The notes under the pieces: model-generated
The model's database searches: none
Told to the model about the DNA's origin: nothing
Seen by the model: only the letters and a program-made list of their open reading frames with translations
Made by a program: the position numbers and the translations under genes
Shown: positions 53,201-64,000 of the stretch, piece by piece
How positions within the stretch are numbered: the stretch's first letter is position 1
Layout of the letters: each line of letters starts with the position of its first letter
Source: Collybiopsis luxurians FD-317 M1
Lineage: Eukaryota; Basidiomycota; Agaricomycetes; Agaricales; Omphalotaceae
NCBI GenBank assembly: GCA_000827265.1
Contig: KN834785.1
Coordinates: 435,819 to 499,818 of the forward strand
Reading direction: 5' to 3'
Length of the DNA stretch: 64,000 nt

Positions 53201-54547
53201 ACGAAGCCGGGGTAGGCGTATGCGCACCCCCCGCACCACCACCCCCTCCTCCCCCACCTCCTCCACTTCCTGGCCCCCCACCAAACCCACCGTGCATCCC
53301 ATGCGCATGAGCATGATGCCCATGCGTATCGAACGGACTCCCAAAATGATGATCCGTCGCTGAACCAGGACTCGACGGCCACTGGTTATTATGCCCGAAC
53401 GAACCCCCGCCGCCGTTCCCGTACGCGCCCATAGGCGAACCAGGCCCACCACCTCCACCGGGGCCTCCTCCGGGCCCGCCCATGAATTGATTCAAAGGCG
53501 AGCTGAGTGAGTTCATAGTGGAAAGTGGACCTCCGCCGAGGTTGGACACGTTAAGGCTGAGGTTGGCGAGGTGGAAGGAGGCAGGGGAGTGGGAGTGGCC
53601 TGGGTGGTGGTGGTGATGAGAGTGGGGATGCGAATGCGAATGCATGGATTCGGGTGTCGGTAGTGTGTATTCGCTGTAATGAATATAACGATAACGATAA
53701 CGATTTTAATGGAAGAATGAATTGGATTATGAGAAACTTACCCAGCGCTGCTACCTAAACTACCCTGACTGCCAGGACCGAACCATCCGTCTGCGCCGCC
53801 GCCTGCGCTGCTGGCGTTGTTCCTCGGAATCGCGATGGCCTGGCCATGCGGGGGAGGACTGGTGCTGGTCAGACTGGATACGCTGTTCCCTCGGCGGGTA
53901 CGGGTCGTCCTCTGGGGACCGACACCCAAGCCAGGACCCATGCTGCCAATGCCGGGACTGGCAGGACCAGGATAAGCACTAGGCGGCCTGGACCGACTTC
54001 TCGATCGAGAAACACCAGGGCCGGCATACGGATGGCCTCCGTTGGCCGTAGTCGGTGTAGTACCTTGACCAGAAGGCATAGGAGACGGAGAGTGTCTCCA
54101 TCCACCGTCGGAACCGGATGGATCGGGGAGAGGTTCGTATCGCATACTAGAGTTGAGAGCGGGTAAAGTGGAATTGAAATGAGCTGGGATGGCAGATGGT
54201 AACGAGGAGGGGGAATCCATCATGGAATGTTGTGGCTGATGAGCTGGGGCACCCATATCGAAGATGTTGTGTGTGCGAGGGACGTAGTCCCCTCCTCCGC
54301 CACCTCCGCCACCGCCGTTATTGCTGTTACCGTTACCCGCTGTAGATCGCTCGCTGCTCATCAACGATGCGAGATCTTCAAAGTCCCTGCCTTCCCCACC
54401 TAATCCACCGCTGCCCAGTCCATCGCTTAGGCTGGGGCTAAGTCCACCTAGGGCCGAGCTAGGTCTCCATGCCATTGATGAGTCGCTTGATGATGAGGGT
54501 GTTTCTGGATGAAAACCTTCTTGTCGGACAAGGCCTTTGGATGCCAT
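50225..54547 (-). CDS. Long-loop bHLH transcription factor
   Basis: Minus-strand exons 54547-53742, 53673-52618, 52462-51964, 51900-51593 and 51303-50225; with two single-G corrections the sum is 3750 nt (1249 aa). Order: Ser/Pro/Gly-rich N-terminus; His-rich stretch (MHSHSHPHSHHHHH, about 53645); poly-Gly; basic region and helix 1 (KQALIANEKRRRRRESHNA, VERRRRDNINEKI, about 52750-52650); an unusually long loop of about 150 residues rich in SPTSPTSP and GTGTGT; helix 2 KGMILRKSVEYIRYLQQLV split by an intron at 51964/51900; a coiled coil (ARNRELERELRAYREG); Met/Gly/Asn repeats (MGGMNMSGMNNMGG); and a basic then acidic C-terminus. Expected to be a nuclear E-box binder. The frame breaks at about 53030 and 52815 lie in G-runs and are probably sequencing errors or real indels. 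Confidence 0.8.
52251..52290. repeat. 12-bp tandem repeat in the bHLH loop
   Basis: About three copies of CCCGGTACCAGT, coding for alternating Gly-Thr on the minus strand inside the loop. Length here may vary without breaking the frame. Confidence 0.6.
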
Positions 54548-57500
54548 TATCCTTGGGTCGTCGTTATCGTTGTTGGGGTCGTCGTCGTCGTACGTATCTG
54601 ATACGGACTTTTTCGGTACCGGTGCTTTGGCTGCTCCCAGTTGTCTGTCAAAGTGTCAACCAAAACCCCCCAATCTGAATGGCAAAAAAAAGAGACAGTC
54701 GAGTGAGCTAAAGGCCTTGGACGCTGTCGCCAACGACGACGAAGCAAGTCGGTGAATACCTTTGGACTATAAAAAAAAAATTGCGGGGAAGCGGAAAGAA
54801 CTCTGGGGCAAAAGTCCGGGGATAAGCCACAGACACACACCAGACACCACACGGTTCAATCGTTCAAAGGGTTGTACGCGAGCAGCGTGGGAATTCATCA
54901 GCATCTATTACGAGATTATTCATTTCCTTCGGTCCGAGTCTCGGGTACTCCTTCCTTTCTCGGCAAATTTATCCCAGCCTTCCATCCCTTCCCTTCAAAC
55001 CCGACAGAGTCACAAATTGAAAAAGGTACTCACTCAGTACTCAGTTACTTACAAAGACTTTTTTTTTTCGCTACGACAACCATCCAATGGTCGAATGACT
55101 GATTGAACCTTCAACGATGTATCAAATCGCAAATAAATTATTATCAATAAAGAGGCACCCTGGGCAGCTCAATAATCATATCATCTTCTGGCGCTTGCCA
55201 ATCCACCTTGCGAATTACTTGTTCTGTAGATCTTCTCCCGGTTATAAATTGAAATCATTTTTTTTTCGTAAATTGTGAAAAACATGGTTCATACCCCACT
55301 TTGTATCGTAAAGCTGTATACTTACATCCGGCGGGCGGCTCGTTGAACAGTGCGCGTCTGATCTCAGCCGATTTTGTTCTTTCGTTTCAACCGGCATCTA
55401 ATCTCTTACTTACTTACCGCTCCCGCTCCCATCCATCCATCCATCCATCGTCGTCATACATATCGCCATGTCTCCAGCCAACCCCTCCCCACCCCGCACA
55501 CTTCCCATCCTACGCCACCATCTTTTGTTTACTTACCTCAACATTAATCTAAAAGTCAAAATTGCGCTCCCATATGCGCACTTTGTGCTTCTGCTTCTGC
55601 TTCCGCTTCCGTTTCCGCTTCCCCCTTTTCGTTTGACGTACAATGTACAATGTACATGATTCGCGGAAAGAAATTTAAATTTATTGAAACACGCTGATTC
55701 GACCGACCAAATCCGATCTTCCGTCTACTTCCACCGTGCCTACTTCGAGTTGGACTTGATCTTAGACGGTCTACGTACTCACCTACTCGAAAGCACAAGC
55801 ACACGTATCAAAACTACAAACACTCACTCGATGGCCCATCCCTCGTAAAACATCCTTATCTTCGATCCCGAACAATTGGATGTCTATCTACGTCTCCCAA
55901 AGGAAAAATCAAATTTTTTTTGAAAAAAACTAACAAAGTTTCAACGCGTTGAAACCAAATTTATCCAAGATCCGTCCCCCCTTTCTTCTCATAGAGTATG
56001 TATCCTAACCCCTCACTCGGACTCCTCCTCGTCCATCTTCCCCGGACCTCAGGCTCTTCTCCCTCTCCTCTTCCGAGTCCCGCCCGAGCCAAATCCCAAA
56101 AAAGCTTTTCAAATCGTCCTCAAATCGTCAAAACCGCACCCGCGATACGCCCGAAACGAAACGAAACGAAACAACTTGAAACTCAAACAACATTTCACAA
56201 TTCACAAAACAAAATCGCAAATGCGCGCCGGGTACCCTGCGGCGCCCGGATCGAATCCTTCCCCGTCTCCCCACCTCCCCCACCTCCCCCACCGCAGACT
56301 CGGATAAGTATCCCACCTCAGACTCCGGATATTCGTTATCCCGGACCCTGGACCCTGGAACCCCGCAGCCTCACAACCTCACCGCCAAGGACATTATTAA
56401 TTTTCGATGTTCGTATGTAAGTCTTAATGCCAATTTCGTAGCACCGCCAAGTACTTCATTCGCAGTCTCAATGACAAATGACAAATGGAGGGCTGGGGGT
56501 TTTCGCCGGGGATTCTGGGGTTCTGGAATTGTCTCCCCTCCGCCCTCTGCATTCTGAATGTCTGTCGTTATCTTACCGACTATACAAACCAAAAAAAAAA
56601 AACCAAGCAATTCAATCACAATTGTCTTTCTCCTTCCACATCACCGTGACCTCTGATACGGATAGCCTTATTTACATACATACATACGATAGATCGATTG
56701 ATTCCAACTCCCGGAAGGAAGTCACATTTATAAAATACTCTGGCATAAGTAGCCGTAGTACGGCGCGTAGTTAACATACTCTATACTCTATACGATTTAT
56801 CCAATAAATATCGACCCACGTATGGGAGCTCCAAAACATTCGATCTAATGAGCGACGAGTAGGTACCAAGTTAGGTGGCAGAGACGTCCAAGCCATACCC
56901 ATATGTCTCTCGAGCTTGATTGCGATCTTTGAAAATTTAAACGAAACCTTTATGCAGATGGAATGCCTTGAGATGCGGAGGATCGTCTCGATTGAGTAAT
57001 AATCTATGAACAGCTTGCCAAGTTCCTCGGAAAGAAAAACTCGGATCGAACAAGTTCCCTGGTCACGGTGCGTGTTCGTGTTTGGTGAGGCGAACGCGCG
57101 AATACGGAAAGTTGAAGAGAAGAAAGACACCGGAGCCCGTGTTTCGGGTTTGTTTTGGCTGGTAACTCAAGCATGTACTCTATGTAGAGTATTATTACAC
57201 ATGCGTTGCAGACCTTCTTTTCTTTATTTATTTCTTGACAAAAAAAAGCACCCTACCGATAATTTTCCGACTCAAACTATATAGAACATGACAACCCCAG
57301 GCTAAAGGCGATCAAGAGCGAGATCGACAAAGATTCTACAACGGATTGGCTGCCCCCGTTAAGTGCGGTTAAATGCGAGTGCAGATATAGCGTACATACA
57401 TATTTTATGTGGTACGTGCATCTACTAAATCTCGTGCGGCTGCCGGTACCTTTAGGCTTTCGAAACATATGCTCTGCTCTGTGCGGACTAGTCAGGGGTG

Positions 57501-59089
57501 TGTAGTACTAAGCCGTACTACATAGAACCAGTGGGACTGTATAGTAATTTGTACTTATGTATGTATGTGCGCCCGGAACGATGATTTTCTGATGGTCGAT
57601 TTTCAGAGAAGCATATGTACGTACGACGGAGGACGGCTTTAACGGTCATACTGTATGCAAATCTGAAACTAAATCTACATTAGAGTAAACCCTTCTTCCT
57701 TCCTTCCTTTACAAGTTCCATCACCGCACTGCCCCAAATCTTCCTTACCGGTGGCTACCTCACATCCATACTAGCACTTACAGCAAAAACGCAATCGGCC
57801 TAATACTATGCGCGCGGCGCTGACATTCCGCCATTCGCTCGAACTAGGCCTGACCGGTGAGAGCGTACATCAGCAAGTACCTTGAACCTAGCACTCACTG
57901 AACAATCGATCGGATACAAGTACCATTCTGGATACTCATAGTCTTATTTTGGTCTAACCAAGTATGCTACGAAAGCTTAAATTCCTCCCTCCCTGAAATC
58001 ACGCGTAAATAAGTACTCGTTCGCGGAACCGCATCGAAATCCGATATAAGATTAGTAAGTATATACTGGAAGAGGATGATCTCTAGTGGTTCCTAATCAC
58101 ACACCACTGTGATACTCTATACATACACTTCCCGGCAGGCAGGCAAATGTTAACAATTAACCGTATTCGACGTTCAATCTTCAGATAATCTTCCTATTCG
58201 TCAACGTCTTTGGAACTGAGCTCTGAGCGCTTGACTCATGAGTCCTCCAATCGCGAAGGGTCCCCATCGACTTTAAGATCCGAATGGACGTGACTGGAAT
58301 GGAAGAAGAAGCGCAAATGCCAAGGTACGACTCGGAGGCAGGTTCAATGCCGATTCGCCCCCTCCCTTTCAAGGAAACTCCTTCAATTTCCATTCACGAT
58401 CTTCAAGACTTCAACAAGTACATACAGTAAGTACCTCGAACGATTTTGTATACCCCCGGAGGTACGGCTTAGTCTCCCATATAACGATGAGTCACGTACG
58501 GTGATACGTCTATGTACTCGTTCAACACTGACAGACGACAATCAAAATTGCTTCCTTCCTATTCGTCAAGGATATCTTCGACCTCTTGGCAATGGAAAGA
58601 CCGGACTGAGGGGTGGGACATCGGATCCGACCGAGTCAACAGCTCAAGGTCTAGGCTCAAGGTACGAGGAAGAAGTATCAGTATATCAGTCCATATTCGT
58701 GTCATCGTTCCCTTAGAGATGACTTGAATCACAACGGTGACGGATGATTATCGATCTAGCTTGCGGGTACAATGTACATATACAATTTATTCACTCAATT
58801 TGTCGACACACCTCCGAAATTCCGCGACAACTACGGAGTGTACAATTTACATGTCCCAGTCAACAGCTTCGAGACCCTCGGCCTGGCAAGAGAGCTTTGG
58901 ACACTAGATAATGATCATTGTCTGTTTTCCTCTAAGTTCACAACCATCCGACTTCGACCTTGCACTGCAACAGACGACTCATTTAATATTTTGCTTGTAT
59001 TGTAATATGTATCTCCATCATCTCGTGCGACGGACTGCACTTCCGGACCGGTCGGCAACACTTGAAAATTTAAATAAGAATTGAGTCGA
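54548..59089. other. Long interval upstream of the bHLH gene, no supported gene
   Basis: 54.6-56.4 kb is pyrimidine-rich on the plus strand with short microsatellites: ATCC repeats near 55430, GAAAC repeats near 56157 and ACAT repeats near 56677. This could be the bHLH promoter/5' UTR region (the first possible upstream exon cannot be settled). 57.5-59.0 kb contains many GTAC and TATGTA words and ORFs up to about 90 aa without recognisable features. Confidence 0.4.
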
Positions 59090-59200
59090 GAAATGTGTTG
59101 ACAAAGTTACTTGGCAAATTTAAAGTCCACTAACTTGCCCTTACAAAAGTAACTTTTTTTTCCCGCACTAGACAGCTAACTTGCCGAGTCTCGGCAAAAT
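59090..59200. repeat. Dispersed repeat (relative of 33770-34600)
   Basis: TTGACAAAGT, TCCACTAACTTGCCC and TTACAAAAGTAAC words are shared with the ends of the 33.8-34.6 kb segment. Confidence 0.4.
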
Positions 59201-61528
59201 GTGATACTCATTAAAACTTGCTTTTGACACATTTAACAAGTCATTTGTCGCTATATGGAGTCCCGAACTAAATTGTGAGTGTGCTGAGTGACTTTATTGT
59301 CCTACATTGATAGTCAGACGGTTGCTGACCTAAGTTGCTTATTTGTTTCCTGAGCACTGCCTGCAGCAGCAATCCCCAGCCCCAGAAAGTGGAAAGCAGC
59401 TTCTGCATATGTTATTGACTTGACATTGCTCAGTTGTCCAAGAAAATACTACATGCTAAATGCAACATGTGTTCAGTTGATTATACAATGTTTGAAGCCC
59501 TGTGTATGTATGTACTACCATAGCAAATGCTGGGTGCACTGTCGGTGTACTCTACTATCATCCTCACTAGTTGTAACATTCAGGAATTATTGGGCAGCAG
59601 TATGGGCACCCCAAAATGCTGCCTGCCTCATCACCAGCATTACTTGGGACTTATATTTGGAATTTCGGATGGTAAAACTTCTGCGGCTAATGTCACTTGG
59701 CCTCTTAGCATTCAATCTCCGGTAATGCAAGAACTGGTGTTTAATACTGTTTTTTTAGTTCGAGACATGAATATTCTAGCAATCGAGTGTCTTATTGAGC
59801 ATGGTAGTAGATATCTAGTCAGACTACATAGCAATCTGTCAATAAGCCAGTACTCCACATTAATGTGCATGTGGTATCAAAATTTGACACTTGCTCATGA
59901 TCCCCTTCACAAATGCTACTCCATCCTCAAGGTCTGCAGCATTTTATATAAACAGGAGGTGAAGATTTCAGTTTATACGTGCTGTACTGTTTCAGATCAT
60001 TCTTAATTCCAATTGTTGCAACTTCTGCATATTGCATCATGCATGCAATGCAATGGGCATATTATGGATCCAAGTTGAAGTGGAAACTGGCAGTGTATCC
60101 CAGCTTGATTGTACATGGTCCTCCTAAACATTGTGCCAAAAAGGGTTGATTTATTTGACTTTGTGCATGACCTGAAGGACTGAGTAGCTGTATCTCAATA
60201 CAGCCTTGTTAGAGCTTCAGTATTAGCACCATTGAAACCACAGGACTGAGCAGACATATGCACTCCTCAAGTAAAGCCCAGGCTCTGAATTGACATTTGA
60301 AGAATTGAAAGTTATCCTGTACTTGCTCCAAAGCCAGCATGCTGGAGGTGTTCATGTGAGGACCTGACTTATTTCAGGTAGGAATGTATAATCCTGTAGA
60401 CTGAGCCCATTATCTGACAGGTTACAACAGATTCTGCAGAGTACTCATTGGTGAACTGTGAAGTGTTTGGTGTTATATTGTTAGTGTCACAAATTAATGT
60501 CAAGCCTATGCAGTGCCTCAATAGCTAGATTTTGTCTTTCAGTTTGGAGGAAGACTTTTGACAGTGAGAGAGATAACAGTTGCTAATATTTGAGAGCAAC
60601 ATTCTACCAGACTTGGCAAGTGGCTTATGCTCTCTGCCAGTTGAGCTCTGAGTTTAGTATGTCCAAAGGTATGGAACAAGTAAGGTTATAATGCTTGAGA
60701 ATGAGAGCAAGGAGTGTTAGGATGCATCTATTTGAAGAACTTTGATAGCGAGAGAGCATGTCGGACCTGATTGAGAGTGTGGATGGTGAGTGGGGGAAGA
60801 AAAGGTTTGACCTACAGAACACTTATCTATGTATTTCCGACATTGATACACAATAAACTAACTTGCATTGTGTAAATAGTTTTGCCTTGAATATACTTTC
60901 AAATTATCAATATTCATGATTTTCAAATCCTCAAGTATTCAGAACAGTTTTCTGGTGGTACAGGGACTGAGCCTACTTCAGAATCAGTTCAGAACATTTG
61001 ATTGACTTATTCTATGGACTTTTTCAATCAATACCAAAAGTGTGTATGAGTGGTGCCTCAAGTGGAATAAACATCGAGCCCACTGCTATTGCTGTTAAAA
61101 GCCATGAAGCTAGAGAAGGAAGGCAATAAGCTGCAACTTTCTAACCATAGCTTGGATTATGGAGAAGATCCATCCACCCCTTGATGGAAATCTAAGGTCA
61201 AGTGCTAGAATAAAGCCAAGGGCATTATTAGAACTATCCCATGCTGTACTGCAGATGCAGTACAATATTACAATGGGCAAGTACCACAATGCCATACAAG
61301 GTGAGAATAGTAATGGGAGTAGAGTGTACTCAAATGGTAAGCATAGCGGTATGATGGTCAATAATTTTACAGAGCCGTATAATTGATTCAATGGGATACA
61401 ATATTCTCGCTGGTTTAGCAATGAAGTATACCAATATGTCTGCCTAAATTGGCTTTAAAGCATGCATGCTTTAAGTCTTTGACATAGTGCATTCCAATGC
61501 AAATAACATAATTTGAGACTATTGATCA
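59201..61528. other. Gene-poor interval
   Basis: Several ORFs (largest 59527-60006, 159 aa) have no recognisable motif and irregular composition. Probably decayed repeats. Confidence 0.35.
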
Positions 61529-61685
61529 TGTTGAGGATCGGTGACATCACGCGTCAAATACGCCGCATCGCCTAAATGGTTTATACAAGTATCCCATAGC
61601 TTACAGAATATTCTAGATATATTGTAGATAGGTATATAGGCTCACATCCGAGCTAGCAATAGATACATACTTCCTTGCATTCTCA
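61529..61685 (+). repeat. Probable 5' LTR of copia element
   Basis: Begins TGTTGAGGATCGGTGAC and would end TCTCA, followed within a few bases by GGTTATGGGCCCCGAG, a likely primer-binding region. The gag ATG is about 90 bp further. The partner LTR is outside the window, so borders are provisional. Confidence 0.55.
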
Positions 61686-61772
61686 ATAGGTTATGGGCCC
61701 CGAGCCCGACTGAATTCTTGCAGGTCTACACTCAGCTCCTCATCGCTCTCATCCTTCCACACTCGTACCACC

Positions 61773-64000
61773 ATGACAGATTCATCATCGACAACCAGTG
61801 CATACCGTATTCAGCATCTTTCAGGTGCCGAGAACTACTTGACCTGGAAAGTCAAAATGCTTGACATTCTCACCAACATGGGCCTCAAGGAACACGCCCT
61901 CGGCATGGCCACCAAACCCAACAAGCCAGACGTTGACCTGGATGTCCTTGCTTGGGCAAAGAAGGACAGACAAGCACTTTCCGCTATCCATCTTAGGGTA
62001 GGCGACGAACCACTTGTGTACATTTCTGATGCAGCTACTGCCAAGGCCGCATGGTCTACTCTATCTGAAGTCTATGCACCCAAAGGCGCCATCGGAATTG
62101 TCTTGGTACGACAGAAACTATTCCGTGCCCAGTGCCAAGAAGGTGAAGACATCTCCGAGCACATTCGCACCCTTCTTTGCTACAGGAAGGAACTTGCAAC
62201 TCTTGGATCCACCCTCACCAACGACGAGTTCTCCATCACCCTTCTCACCTCTCTCCCCGACTCCTGGGATAATTTTATCCAAGGTGTCGATACCTCTTCC
62301 CTATCTGATTCCACAAAAATCATTGCCCGGATCCTGGAACAAGCTCAACGTAAAGATGCCAAACCTAATTCCGATGATGTCGCCCTTGCCGCCAATCGAT
62401 TCCGACCCTTGAACAAGTTTAATAATCGCAATTCCTCCACATCAAACTTGGGCTGTCACAGCTGTGGTCGCCATGGACATTTCATCAGCGAGTGTCGGGA
62501 CACTGCCGCTGGCAAAACATTCACAGCGGAACAGAAGAAGTCAAACTATGAGCATTCCTTATGGAATCGCCCAAAACATCCTAGGTCTAACAACCGAGCT
62601 CATGTTGCTCAGAGTCAGGATGACGAACAGTTGGACATGGAGGATTATGCCTTCATGAGCCATGACTTGTACTTGAACAGTTCCTTAAGTCCTGATACTT
62701 GGTTGATAGATTCTGCTACCACTAAACATATAGTTTGAAATAAATCTCACTTTTCATCTTACTTCGAGACCCCTGGTCACTCAGTAAAGGGTTTTGGCAG
62801 CACCCCAGCTGTAGGACAAGGTGAAGCTACAGTGGCTTCTCACCTTGGCAAACATGCTTTCAACATCACTCTCCATGATGCTCTACATGTCCCCAAAGCT
62901 CCATTCAATCTCATCTCTGTTGGTCGTATGACTTGCACAGGATTTTCTGTACAATTTGCAAATGACTATCTTACTGTTTACTCCCCAGGTACATCCCCTC
63001 GCAAAGTCATGTGAGGAAAGCGTGTTGGTAATCTCTACATTGTCAATATCACTTGCAGCTCATCCCGCTTCCATCCTAACCCAATTCCCTACTTGAAATC
63101 CACCACCTCTCCTCCCCATCCTGAATCCAAAACTCTTGCATTCCCAGCTTGCCCTACCACTCGCTCCTGGAAGGATTGGCATAGAATATTTGGCCATATC
63201 AATGCTAGGTCTGTAAAGCTGTTGAAGGAGAAAAATATGGTCACTGGCATGATCATTGATTATGACAGTCCACTGACCTTCAATTGCGATGCCTGCAAAT
63301 GTGCAAAGATGCACGTACATTCATTCCCTCCTGAAGCCGAACGCAAATACACTGAAATTGGTGAAATGACTTTCACCGATGTTTGGGGACCAGCACATAC
63401 CAGTGGAATTAATCGAGAACAGTACTATGTCTCATTCACTGATGGCGCCACACGACGAACTATCCTTTACTTCCTGAAACAAAAATCAGAGGTGGAGGAA
63501 AAAATCAAGAATTATGTCACTTACATTCTTACACAGACCGGAAAGCGCTGCAAAGCATTCCGATTCAATGGGGGTGGCAAATATCTGTCAAAAAATGTTC
63601 AAAGCTATCTTTGGTCAGAAGGGATTCGCTGTGAAATCACAGCACCATACTCACCTCAACAGAATGGTGTTGCAGAAAGAATCAACTGTACCATCATCGA
63701 GCATGCGCGCGCCATGCTTTCCCAACACAATTTACCCCTCTTCTTATGGCCCAAAGCAGTTGCATATGCAGTATATCTTAAAAACTGCTCTCCGACTTGA
63801 GCCCTAAACAGAGATGTTACACCTGATGAAGCCTTCTGGAATAGGAAACCTGATGTCAGCAATCTATTTGAATTTGGCTCACCCTGTTGGGTTCTTCGCC
63901 AGGATGGGAAGAACCAGAAACTCACCTCCAAATCCTGTCCCTTCCATTTTGTTGGCCTATCTGATGAGTCCCGCGCTTACCGCTATTACAACCCCGAAAC
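61773..64000 (+). pseudogene. Ty1/copia gag-pol, interrupted by three TGA codons, runs off the window
   Basis: One single frame throughout. Gag: HLSGAENYLTWKVKMLDIL (copia gag domain), zinc knuckle CHSCGRHGHFISEC at about 62455. Protease: WLIDSATTKHIV (62700), a DSA variant of DSG. Gag-pre-integrase: WHRIFGHINARSVKLL (63178), with H..C..C ligands through CDACKCAKMHVH. Integrase core: FTDVWGPAHTSG with catalytic D, FRFNGGGKYLS where the second D is expected (D to N/G-like change), and APYSPQQNGVAERINCTI with E. The only breaks are TGA at 62736, 63012 and 63798; no frameshift. Reverse transcriptase lies beyond the edge. Inactive as read. Confidence 0.88.

Noticed and set aside
54547..54852. Minus-strand ORF upstream of the bHLH start as a first coding exon
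   Set aside because: Composition is UTR-like (poly-T/Thr runs) and no splice junction is needed; the ATG at 54547 is adequate.
59527..60006. 159-aa ORF as a gene
   Set aside because: No recognisable motif, and it sits among repeat-like sequence; not supportable.

Overview
This window is fungal nuclear DNA, most likely from an agaricomycete basidiomycete. The evidence is: short introns of about 45-70 bp with GT-AG (rarely GC-AG) borders; a Kyakuja-Dileera-Zisupton (KDZ) transposase with its CPACP cysteine cluster; an agaricomycete-style ABCC transporter; NB-ARC/TPR proteins whose N-terminus carries the basidiomycete 'F-GA...GG/DG-F-N-x-x-GN' motif; and a TTAGGG-type telomeric tract. There is no bacterial-type gene order. 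The window is strongly mosaic: conserved genes sit among duplicated, decaying segments and transposons.

Layout. (a) Four paralogous NLR-type genes, here called NLR-A to NLR-D: A (917-3204, -), B (10132-13309, -), C (36803-40357, -) and D (42411-45544, +, 5' end lost in a 744-base assembly gap). All have three exons. They share an N-terminal glycine-rich motif, a degenerate first NTPase-like domain without a P-loop, a second canonical NB-ARC with P-loop, and a C-terminal array of 42-residue TPRs. The arrays hold about 2, 9, 12 and 9 units. C and D are head to head around a palindrome and the gap. (b) A full-length ABCC/MRP-type transporter gene (17577-23942, +), apparently intact with about 30 introns, two of them GC-AG. 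A broken copy of its 3' end lies at 46258-47451. (c) A long-loop bHLH transcription-factor gene (50225-54547, -) whose frame is broken only at two poly-G runs. (d) Three decayed cassettes in which pieces of the ABC 5' region abut pieces of the bHLH gene (4061-7190, 13790-14420, 15195-16445). (e) A KDZ transposon relic (24617-about 33060, -) split by a Ty3/gypsy chromovirus (26404-32410) with two LTRs and a 5-bp ACAGA target duplication. (f) A Ty1/copia element entering the right edge (61529-64000, +), interrupted by three TGA stops. (g) Foldback repeats, an interstitial telomere-like tract at 48353, and long stretches with no gene I can support.

Function. The NLR paralogues are presumably intracellular recognition/signalling proteins of the fungal heterokaryon-incompatibility/innate-immunity type: repeats sense, the NTPase switches, the N-terminus signals. 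That role comes from family knowledge plus inference. The most novel-looking feature is the conserved pairing of a pseudo-NTPase with an active NTPase in one protein, combined with repeat arrays that vary in copy number and look homogenised. The ABC and bHLH genes appear to have been ancestral neighbours that were duplicated together several times and then decayed in different ways.
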